Shown: piece by piece, positions 25,364-32,148 of the stretch | How the letters are laid out: the number at the start of each line of letters is the position of its first letter | How positions within the stretch are numbered: the first letter of the stretch is position 1 | Assembly (NCBI RefSeq): GCF_018967645.1 | Contig: NZ_JAHLZF010000023.1 | Span: forward strand, 1-34,287 | Source of the DNA: Allobacillus halotolerans | GTDB lineage: Bacteria; Bacillota; Bacilli; Bacillales; Alkalibacillaceae | DNA: 34,287 nucleotides | Direction: 5' to 3' | Program-made: the position numbers and the translations under genes | Notes under the pieces: model-generated | What the model saw: the letters and a program-made list of their open reading frames with translations, nothing else | Told to the model about the DNA's origin: nothing | Database searches by the model: none

Positions 25364-26431
25364 TTATTTCTCCTTCCTGAAGATTAACCTTTTCAAGAAG
25401 TTTAACACCGGTTTCTTCCCACCCATTACTAACCCAACAATTTCTGCGATGATATGAATTAAAAGAAAAGAGAAAAACAACAAAAGTAATATGGCATTAA
25501 AAGGAGAGTAGCTAAATAATACAGCTATGATTCCGAATAATGCACTAAATACATAAATGACCATCACAGCTCCACGGTGTGAAAGACCAGCATCTAACAA
25601 CTGATAGTGGATGTGTTTGCGATCTGCAATCATGACACTTTCTCCGCTCCTCGCTCTTCGAATAATCGCAAACAGCGTATCTAAAATTGGTACAGCGATA
25701 ACTAGTAAAGGAATAATAAAGCTAAAGAGTGCGACATTTTTAAACAGACCGAGCATCGATATAACAGCAATCATATATCCTAAGAAGAGTGAGCCTGAAT
25801 CACCCATATATATTTTTGCAGGATAGAAGTTATGGTATAAAAAGCCCATATTTGACCCAATGACAATAATACATAAAAATGCGACAACATAGTTTTGATC
25901 CATCATTGCCATCGCGAAAATACTTAATAAGGCAATTGTCGTTACTCCTCCTGCTAATCCATCTAAACCGTCAATTAAATTAATCGCATTGGCCACTGCA
26001 ATAATCCAAATTAACGTCACGATAACACTTAAGTTCTGGAGATATATTTCACCAAAGAAAGGGATATTTATTTTATCGATTAATAAGTCGGAGGAGATAA
26101 TGACAGTTGCAGCGAGAAATTGTCCCAATAGTTTTGCGACTGGCTTTAGATTGAATTTATCATCTAAGAAACCAGTAACTAACATAATTACACCACCGAC
26201 AATAATAGCAATCTTATGGTCGTGAGCTGGCCAAAAGATAAGGTATGTAGTCATTACACCGATGAATATAGCAACACCACCTAAATATGGCGTTTCAGTT
26301 GTATGAATTTTACGGTTATCCGGACGATCGACAATTCTGAATTTAACAGCTAATACTCGTACGAACGGAGTGGTTAATAAGGCTACTAATAAGGAGATTG
26401 TAAACGCGATAAAAAGAAAAAAGAAAGTCAT
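25364..26431 (-). CDS. tagO: Undecaprenyl-phosphate GlcNAc-1-phosphate transferase (TagO/WecA)
   Basis: A 355-residue polytopic enzyme of the MraY/WecA family with about 10-11 helices. It transfers GlcNAc-1-phosphate from UDP-GlcNAc to undecaprenyl phosphate, the first step of wall teichoic and teichuronic acids. Family residues are visible: GFLDDKFN (Asp90-Asp91) for the metal, NAINLIDGLDGLAGG, GDSGSLFLGY, and the cytoplasmic His motif DRKHIHYQLLDAGLSHR. GAGGGG lies seven bases before the ATG. It has its own promoter divergent from the LCP gene, and the orphan membrane gene follows in the same transcript. It competes for the same lipid carrier as the EpsL-like transferase. Confidence 0.95.
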   Translation of the reverse strand: MTFFFLFIAFTISLLVALLTTPFVRVLAVKFRIVDRPDNRKIHTTETPYLGGVAIFIGVMTTYLIFWPAHDHKIAIIVGGVIMLVTGFLDDKFNLKPVAKLLGQFLAATVIISSDLLIDKINIPFFGEIYLQNLSVIVTLIWIIAVANAINLIDGLDGLAGGVTTIALLSIFAMAMMDQNYVVAFLCIIVIGSNMGFLYHNFYPAKIYMGDSGSLFLGYMIAVISMLGLFKNVALFSFIIPLLVIAVPILDTLFAIIRRARSGESVMIADRKHIHYQLLDAGLSHRGAVMVIYVFSALFGIIAVLFSYSPFNAILLLLFFSFLLIHIIAEIVGLVMGGKKPVLNFLKRLIFRKEK

Positions 26432-26469
26432 ATGTTAACCCCTCGATTTATGCATCATTTATAAACCTA

Positions 26470-26497
26470 ATCATAGCATAGCGAACGCTTGAATCAA
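26470..26497 (-). promoter_or_regulatory. Probable promoter of tagO
   Basis: On the minus strand TTGATT (26492-26497) and TGC-TATGAT (-10 at 26470-26475, extended) are 16 bp apart, about 40 bp ahead of the tagO ATG. Confidence 0.6.
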
Positions 26498-26531
26498 AAG
26501 ATATTATAGTCCCATAAGTTCTATATATCCA

Positions 26532-26560
26532 TTGCAAAGATTGATAAATAAAACTATAAT
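26532..26560 (+). promoter_or_regulatory. Probable sigma-A promoter of the LCP gene
   Basis: TTGCAA (26532-26537) and a perfect TATAAT (26555-26560) are separated by exactly 17 bp, about 37 bp before the ATG of the LCP gene. Confidence 0.7.
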
Positions 26561-26596
26561 TGATAGAGTTAAAATTTTTATTCAGAGGGGAATAGA

Positions 26597-27616
26597 ATGG
26601 GAAGAGTAGAAGAAAGAAAGCAACGTAAAAAAAAGCGTAGTAAAAAACGCTTATATATTATATTAACTGTTCTATTCATTGCTCTAGCGGGAGTTGTTTA
26701 CTATATATATGAATCCATGCAAGCAGCTGGTGAATCATACAATGATCTAGATGGACGTGAAAAATCGGATTTACGTACAGAATCTGTTGCCTTAGGTAAG
26801 GATCCTAGCTCAATCCTCGTTATGGGGGTTGAAAACTATGAAGATCCTAATAGTCGAGGAAGAACCGATACGATGATGGTCCTGACTTTCAATCCTAAAG
26901 ACAATTCCGTAAAGATGGTCAGTCTTCCAAGAGATACGCGGGTTGAAATTGCCGAGAGAGGCACGATGGATAAAGTCAATCACGCATATGCTTTTGGTGG
27001 TACGGAGATGGCCATTCATACAGTAGAAAAGTTTTTAGACATACCGATCGACTACTATGCGGAAATTGATTTCGATGCGTTTGTTAATATTGTCGATTTA
27101 GTTGGCGGCGTAACGGTTACCGTGCCATTCGACTTTGAAGAGAAAACAATGCATCCAGGATCTCGATGGGTCGAGTTCAAAGAAGGTGAACAACACGTAA
27201 GTGGCGAGGAAGCCCTTGCTTTTGTACGGATGCGGAAACAAGATCCAAGAGGAGACATCGGACGTAATGCCAGACAGCAAGAATTGCTCAAGTCCTTAGT
27301 CGATGAAGCTGTTAAATTAAGAAACGTTACTAAAATTGATGATCTCGGTAGAGTCATTGGTGAAAATGTAACCACAAATGTTAAAGTTTCGGATGGATTA
27401 TCATTGTTTATGAGTATGAGCAGTTTTAGTAGTGATAACCTGGAATCTATTAGCTATGATACGAACCCACAACGAATTAATGGCATAAGTTATCAGATTC
27501 CGGTACAGGAGTCTGTTGAGGAAGTCAGGAATGCGTTAAAGGAACACTTAGAACTAAATTCTATTGAATCAAGTCAAACTCAAACAACAGATGTTGAAAG
27601 TGACCAAGCATCATAG
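26597..27616 (+). CDS. LytR-CpsA-Psr (LCP) family polymer ligase
   Basis: A 339-residue LCP protein that transfers undecaprenyl-diphosphate-linked polymers, such as teichoic acid or capsule, onto peptidoglycan outside the membrane. A very basic cytoplasmic N-terminus (RKQRKKKRSKKR) precedes one membrane helix (about residues 22-40). The extracellular LCP domain shows GRTDTMMVLTF, VSLPRDTRVEI and FVRMRKQDPRGDIGRNARQQ, holding the conserved Arg and Asp residues that bind the pyrophosphate. A Ser/Thr/Gln-rich tail ends it. GAGGGG lies six bases before the ATG. It is divergent from tagO and ends at a bidirectional terminator. Members are named TagT/U/V or LytR; which one this is cannot be decided. 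Confidence 0.93.
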   Translation: MGRVEERKQRKKKRSKKRLYIILTVLFIALAGVVYYIYESMQAAGESYNDLDGREKSDLRTESVALGKDPSSILVMGVENYEDPNSRGRTDTMMVLTFNPKDNSVKMVSLPRDTRVEIAERGTMDKVNHAYAFGGTEMAIHTVEKFLDIPIDYYAEIDFDAFVNIVDLVGGVTVTVPFDFEEKTMHPGSRWVEFKEGEQHVSGEEALAFVRMRKQDPRGDIGRNARQQELLKSLVDEAVKLRNVTKIDDLGRVIGENVTTNVKVSDGLSLFMSMSSFSSDNLESISYDTNPQRINGISYQIPVQESVEEVRNALKEHLELNSIESSQTQTTDVESDQAS

Positions 27617-27647
27617 AGCTATGGTCAACCTCTGTTGATATCATATA

Positions 27648-27678
27648 CAAAACGAGCCGAACTATCGGCTCGTTTTTG
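27648..27678. terminator. Bidirectional intrinsic terminator
   Basis: Perfect eight-base arms CGAGCCGA (27653-27660) and TCGGCTCG (27665-27672) with a four-base loop, flanked by AAAA on the left and TTTTT on the right. It serves the LCP gene (plus) and the convergent YheC/D-like gene (minus). Confidence 0.9.
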
Positions 27679-27713
27679 TATGTAAAGTTATTCTTGTAAA
27701 GATAGATGTAATC

Positions 27714-28754
27714 CTAAACTCTTTGAATTAGGTTTAACAAGCGTGTAAATTTCTTTTTATGATCCACGTTTTTAGCGCCTGTTTCTATTGATGCCTGGTT
27801 ACTTACCTTATTTTTCTTGAAGTAACTATAATAACTCATTCGATATGCTGCCGACTTGTGTTCAAATAAGGTAGTTGAAGGCCCAAAAAGAATTTCATAA
27901 AAATAAATTTTATCCTGTTTTGAAACAGCAACATCAAAACTTAGTATCATTAAATTAGATTTTGTTATTTCTTCTATTTTTTTCGCTAGCATTATTGAAG
28001 TATTTATAGCCTTTTCTGATAGTAGTTTTGATTCATTATTATTTGTGTTCATTTTTCTATGTAATCCATTAAGATCTTCAATTAAAGAACTGTTAACTAG
28101 ATTCCATTCTCCTTCACCATTTTTCTGGAGGTCGATTCGATGTAACCTTGCTTGGTCATCAAAGGGAAAATATTTATATATCTTATAATTTTCATTACTT
28201 ATGACCGATTGGAATAAAGTTTTTAGCTCTTTTTCATTGTAGGTCGTTATTTGGGAGAGCCGTTCAATGACGTACTTGTCTTCTTCTTGATTATGTATGA
28301 TGTAAGGAGCTGATTTTTCTTTTGACAGAAAAATGATTACATCTTTACTTTCATCGATGAATTTCTTAAAATACTCAAATTGTTTTCTCCTATTGCCCTT
28401 AATGGCGATTTGCTGGAGAAATGGCTCATCTTCTTTTAATGATTCTTTAATTTTATTCGTTCCATATTTAAGAGGCTGGTACGAAAGAAATGAATGTTTA
28501 CTTAAGAAATTCATTACTCTTCTATTTTTCTTTTTATAACAATAAGGAGTAACATCAATAAAGTCAGGAATATCAGATTCTATTTCTTTCCATTGGTCTC
28601 CTGTGAACTTTTGACCTTTTACAATCTGGTTCTCTATATCTATATCTTTAGGTCTTATATAGATAAAATCAATCGCATTCTTTATGCATTTGGATGCCGT
28701 TAGTTCAGCAAGCTTCGTCGGCTCCTTCGCATTACGCATGTAACCAACTTTCAT
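27714..28754 (-). CDS. YheC/YheD-like protein, degenerate ATP-grasp
   Basis: A 346-residue protein that resembles the YheC/YheD family, ATP-grasp-fold proteins linked to the spore coat in Bacillus and sometimes found in polysaccharide loci. Support comes from FIYIRPKDIDIENQIVKG with W and P-D-F later (residues about 31-66) and from the C-terminal half RLHRIDLQKNGEGEWNLV, IEEITKSNLMILSFDVAV, KIYFYEILFGPS. The expected KP/G-rich ATP loop around residues 130-150 is not recognisable, and the metal triad E-x-N appears as E-I-L. It may therefore be inactive as a ligase. GGGGGAG precedes the ATG. An IS element sits about 90 bp upstream. Family assignment is moderate; function is unknown. Confidence 0.6.
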   Translation of the reverse strand: MKVGYMRNAKEPTKLAELTASKCIKNAIDFIYIRPKDIDIENQIVKGQKFTGDQWKEIESDIPDFIDVTPYCYKKKNRRVMNFLSKHSFLSYQPLKYGTNKIKESLKEDEPFLQQIAIKGNRRKQFEYFKKFIDESKDVIIFLSKEKSAPYIIHNQEEDKYVIERLSQITTYNEKELKTLFQSVISNENYKIYKYFPFDDQARLHRIDLQKNGEGEWNLVNSSLIEDLNGLHRKMNTNNNESKLLSEKAINTSIMLAKKIEEITKSNLMILSFDVAVSKQDKIYFYEILFGPSTTLFEHKSAAYRMSYYSYFKKNKVSNQASIETGAKNVDHKKKFTRLLNLIQRV

Positions 28755-28826
28755 GTTTATCTCCCCCGTTAATCCATTTAATATAAGTCTTATTACCTAT
28801 ATTATAATATATTCATAAGTATTTAT

Positions 28827-30530
28827 CTATATAACAAAAAAAGTATAAAAAAGAGGCTGGGACATAACTAGTCTACAATAGTTAGAAATGGCGCCAATCA
28901 TAAGTTTTAAATGATTGGCGCCATTTTTTGCTGGGTTTATATTGTAATATCCATTATGCCCACTGTTCATGGCTGCGTATTTTCGTAAATTTACAGCCAT
29001 AAACGCAAAGCCTAATTCATTTTTCACTTTCGCTTTGCCCCTGACGGACATGCGAGTGAAACCCAAATTAGCCTTCAGAAATCCAAAAACTGGTTCTACA
29101 TCAATTTTGCGTTTACCATAGATTTCGCCAGTTTTTTCTTCCGAAAGCTTTTTACGTGTATATTCTTTTTGTTGCTCCCATTTTTGATTATATAAAATTC
29201 TTCGATTGTTACCCTCTTTCGCTTTTGTGCACATTGAACGTAGAGGACAACCAGAACAGTCTTCACACTCGTAAACTTTAAATGATCTGGTAAAGCCGTA
29301 ACAATCTGTCCGATTAGAGACATAACGGAACGTTAATCGTTGATTATTCGGACAAATAAAACAATCTTGTTCTTCATCATATTCCCAATTGTGTGTGTTG
29401 AACGGATCATTCTTATACTTACGTTGTTTTTCTTTTCGGTATTGATTGTATGTAATCAGAGGTGTGAGTGCACGATTTTCTATGATATCTGAGTAGTTAG
29501 CTTCACTGCCATATCCCGCGTCTGCGACGATAAAGTTAGGTAACTCAAAAAAGTTATCTTCGATATAATTCAAAAATGGTCGAAGTGTTCTTGTGTCTGT
29601 AGGATTTGGAAAAACATCATACGCAAGCGCAAATTGACCTTCGGTCGCCAGTTGAACATTATAAGCTGGTTTAAGTTGGCCATTCATCATATAGTCATCT
29701 TTCATTCGCATAAATGTGGCATCATGGTCTGTTTTGGAATAGCTATTTCGATCACCAAATATCTTCATATCCAATTGATATTTAAGTTTGCGCCGGATGA
29801 AATCCTGAAATTGCTTACGATATTGTTTAGGTTTTTTACGTTCAGAGCGAAGCCTTTTACGTTCTTGACCATCATCGTTTTCTTCAATTTCTTGATCATA
29901 GACTTGAACCTTCTCATCTAACTGATTCTCAATAGCGGATAATTCCTCAATGGAAAGTTCGTCGGAACTTTCTCGCTCAATTCCTGGAATGATTTCATCC
30001 TCTAATAACTCATCATACATCTGGTTAGACTTCTCAATTAAACTCGTACTAAACTTTTCTGTAGCTTTTCGCCAAACAAACGTAAATTTATTTGCGTTCG
30101 CCTCAATTTTAGTTCCATCAATGAAAATGGCTTCTTCCTCAATCAACTTGTTTTGAATAAGTTGACATCGAAATTGCACAAAACATTGGCGAATCAATTC
30201 TTTAACCTCTGGGTCGACTCGAAACCTGTTAATCGTACGATAACTAGGTTCGTAACCTTGAGCCAACCACATCATTCGCACACTATCTTTCACTAGTGCT
30301 TCTATTTTTCTTCCTGAAAATGTTGATTGAGTATAAGCACAGAGTATAATTTTCATCATCATTTTAGGGTGATAAGACGGACATCCCGTTTTACGGGAGA
30401 ATTGGCTGAAAGCCTCATCAGGTATTTGTTCCACTAGATCATTGACCGTATAGGCGATATCATTTTTTTCTAATTTTACTTCTAAATCTAAAGGCAAAAC
30501 CACTTGATTCATGTTATAATGTTTAAACAT
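28827..30530 (-). CDS. IS1182-family DDE transposase
   Basis: A 567-residue transposase. The N-terminal DUF772-like region (QIPDEAFSQFS, SYHPKMMMKIILCAYTQ) is followed by the DDE catalytic core with D138 (IFIDGTKIEAN), a second Asp in FIVADAGYGSE and a Glu in KIDVEPVFGFLK. A cysteine cluster (YECEDCSGCPLRSMC) lies before the last block, as usual in this family. AAAGGAG precedes the ATG. The reading frame appears intact, but its last 40 or so codons run through an internal hairpin and the left terminal repeat, and the stop codon at 28827 lies in flanking DNA. It may still be active. Confidence 0.92.
   Translation of the reverse strand: MFKHYNMNQVVLPLDLEVKLEKNDIAYTVNDLVEQIPDEAFSQFSRKTGCPSYHPKMMMKIILCAYTQSTFSGRKIEALVKDSVRMMWLAQGYEPSYRTINRFRVDPEVKELIRQCFVQFRCQLIQNKLIEEEAIFIDGTKIEANANKFTFVWRKATEKFSTSLIEKSNQMYDELLEDEIIPGIERESSDELSIEELSAIENQLDEKVQVYDQEIEENDDGQERKRLRSERKKPKQYRKQFQDFIRRKLKYQLDMKIFGDRNSYSKTDHDATFMRMKDDYMMNGQLKPAYNVQLATEGQFALAYDVFPNPTDTRTLRPFLNYIEDNFFELPNFIVADAGYGSEANYSDIIENRALTPLITYNQYRKEKQRKYKNDPFNTHNWEYDEEQDCFICPNNQRLTFRYVSNRTDCYGFTRSFKVYECEDCSGCPLRSMCTKAKEGNNRRILYNQKWEQQKEYTRKKLSEEKTGEIYGKRKIDVEPVFGFLKANLGFTRMSVRGKAKVKNELGFAFMAVNLRKYAAMNSGHNGYYNINPAKNGANHLKLMIGAISNYCRLVMSQPLFYTFFVI
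28886..28926 (+). terminator. Inward-facing hairpin at the left end of the IS
   Basis: Perfect 16-base arms (28886-28901 and 28911-28926, core TGGCGCCAATCAT) around a nine-base loop, followed on the plus strand by TTTTTT. It would stop transcripts entering the element from the left, antisense to the transposase. Confidence 0.75.
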
Positions 30531-30620
30531 AAAGAATTCTCCTTTGTTGGTTGTTTTGTGGTTATTACAATTTTATCAAAGGGGATTCTTTTTGTTTATA
30601 CAATTTTCAAATTTATTATA

Positions 30621-30666
30621 AAAAAGTTGTGAAGATCATCGATTCGATGAATCTCCACAACTTTTT
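30621..30666. terminator. Inward-facing hairpin at the right end of the IS
   Basis: Long imperfect inverted repeat, AAAAAGTTGTG at 30621-30631 against CACAACTTTTT at 30656-30666, with further pairing inside (AGAT/ATCT, CATCGA/TCGATG). On the minus strand the stem is followed by TTTTTTATAATAAATTT. It should end transcripts from the upstream dehydrogenase gene before they reach the transposase. Confidence 0.7.
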
Positions 30667-30703
30667 ATTTTACTGGGTTTTGTCCCAGCCTCCATTTTTA
30701 TAC

Positions 30704-32017
30704 TTAAAGGCTCCAATAGTGATACCCTCTATTAGTTGCTTCATCTCTATCTAGAATTTCTTTTATATCGATTAGTACCTTTTTATTTGGATTTTTGTAT
30801 AGCTTATCAAAGTTGTCGAGATTGTAATTTGAGAATAATTGATGCCCAACAGCTACAACGATTGCATCGACATCTTTAATCTCACTCTTATCTACTAGAT
30901 CAATGCCATACTCTCTTTTGACTTCTTCCTTATCTGCCATCGGATCGTGAACGACAACATCTATTTCATAGTCTTTTAACTCATCAATAATATCAATTAC
31001 TCGGGTATTACGGACATCTCCACAATCTTCTTTGAATGTGAGTCCCATAATAGCTACTTTTGCTTTGCTGACGTCTTGTTTTGCATGTATCATTTTTTTG
31101 ATAATATTAGATGCGACATACTTACCCATATCGTCATTAATTTTTCGTCCAGCCAAGATAATCTGTGAATGATATCCTAGTTGTTCAGCTTTATACGTAA
31201 AATAGTACGGATCGACACCGATGCAATGCCCACCAACTAAGCCAGGTGTGAACTTTAAAAAGTTCCATTTCGTACCTGCTGCGCGCAGAACCTGTTTTGT
31301 TGGTATGTCCATTTTATTAAAAACCATGGACAATTCATTCATGAAAGCTATATTGATATCTCTTTGGGAGTTTTCAATTACTTTTGCGGCTTCAGCAACT
31401 TTGATTGATTCTGCTTCATGGACACCAGCCTTAATAATTGACCCATAAAGTGAGGAGACTTCTTCCAAGGCTTCTTCATCTGATCCAGACACAATTTTAG
31501 TAATCTTCGTTAATGTATTAATTTTATCTCCTGGATTAATTCGTTCTGGTGAGTAACCCGCTTTAAAATCTTCTCCATAAGTTAATCCGGATTCTTTTTC
31601 AAGGATTGGAATACAGATTTCTTCTGTCGTCCCTGGGTATACAGTGGATTCATAAACAACAATTGAACCCTTTGTTAGATTTCGACCAATTGTTTCACTT
31701 GCTCCCGTTACAGGAGATAGATCAGGTGTTTTGTCTACGTTAATTGGTGTTGGTACAGATACAATAATAAACTTCGCTTCCTTAATTCTGTTTTCATCTG
31801 AGGTGAATTCCATTGTGGTCTGCTGGATTCCCTCGTCTCCAACTTCGTCTGTGACATCTATTCCGCCGCGATATTTTTGAAGTTTGGATTCATTTACATC
31901 AAAACCTATAACGTCAAAATGCTTAGCTAACTCCACTGCGAGTGGTAAGCCTACATAACCAAGGCCAATTACTGCGATTTTTTCTTGTTTTGATTGGATT
32001 TTTGAGAATAAAGACAT
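30704..32017 (-). CDS. UDP-HexNAc/nucleotide-sugar dehydrogenase (TviB/WbpA/WecC-like)
   Basis: A 437-residue NAD-dependent dehydrogenase of the longer UDP-N-acetylhexosamine branch. The Rossmann motif IGLGYVGLPLAVELAKHF is at 17-34, SVPTPI at 87-92, the substrate-binding AGYSPERINPGD at 153-164, and catalytic Cys265 in VGGHCIGVDPYY. The C-terminal domain has MGLTFKEDCGDVRNTR. It differs clearly from the two UDP-glucose dehydrogenases in this window and is closest in pattern to TviB/WbpA, which make UDP-GlcNAcA; WecC (UDP-ManNAcA) is the alternative. No epimerase partner is present. GGAAGG precedes the ATG. The stop codon lies exactly at the edge of the IS element, but the usual YW-L ending is intact. 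Confidence 0.88.
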   Translation of the reverse strand: MSLFSKIQSKQEKIAVIGLGYVGLPLAVELAKHFDVIGFDVNESKLQKYRGGIDVTDEVGDEGIQQTTMEFTSDENRIKEAKFIIVSVPTPINVDKTPDLSPVTGASETIGRNLTKGSIVVYESTVYPGTTEEICIPILEKESGLTYGEDFKAGYSPERINPGDKINTLTKITKIVSGSDEEALEEVSSLYGSIIKAGVHEAESIKVAEAAKVIENSQRDINIAFMNELSMVFNKMDIPTKQVLRAAGTKWNFLKFTPGLVGGHCIGVDPYYFTYKAEQLGYHSQIILAGRKINDDMGKYVASNIIKKMIHAKQDVSKAKVAIMGLTFKEDCGDVRNTRVIDIIDELKDYEIDVVVHDPMADKEEVKREYGIDLVDKSEIKDVDAIVVAVGHQLFSNYNLDNFDKLYKNPNKKVLIDIKEILDRDEATNRGYHYWSL

Positions 32018-32059
32018 ATATTTTCCTTCCTTTTCGATTTTTGAATATCATCATACTTC

Positions 32060-32065
32060 ATTATA
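32060..32065 (-). promoter_or_regulatory. Candidate -10 box of the UDP-HexNAc dehydrogenase gene
   Basis: A perfect TATAAT on the minus strand about 43 bp before the ATG, in the 131-bp gap after the glucosaminidase gene. No convincing -35 box is present at the right distance. Confidence 0.35.
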
Positions 32066-32106
32066 CAACTTTTATGGATCGATGCATAACTAAGAAACCT
32101 TAATTT

Positions 32107-32140
32107 GGAAAAAATAGAGCCATATCATTTAGATATGACT
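32107..32140 (-). terminator. Intrinsic terminator after the glucosaminidase gene
   Basis: Arms at 32118-32126 and 32132-32140 pair over nine positions (one wobble) with a five-base loop. On the minus strand CTATTTTTTCC follows. It lies nine bases after the stop codon. Confidence 0.7.
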
Positions 32141-32148
32141 CACTCTAT

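Larger units (their letters stand above)
28841..30705 (-). mobile_element. IS1182-family insertion sequence
   Basis: About 1.86 kb bounded by imperfect inverted repeats of 24/25 bases: 28841-28864 and the complement of 30681-30705. The inner 12 bases, GAGGCTGGGACA, are identical and resemble the ends of IS1182-type elements of Firmicutes. The outer AAGTATAAAA parts also match, with a one-base gap, so the true ends may be at 28853/30692 or further out. One transposase gene fills the element. No direct target repeat could be recognised. It lies between the dehydrogenase gene (30704-32017) and the YheC/D-like gene, both on the same strand. Confidence 0.85.

Noticed and set aside
28827-28853. Target-site duplication of the IS
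   Set aside because: No direct repeat could be matched on the two sides; the flanks are inverted copies of each other instead.
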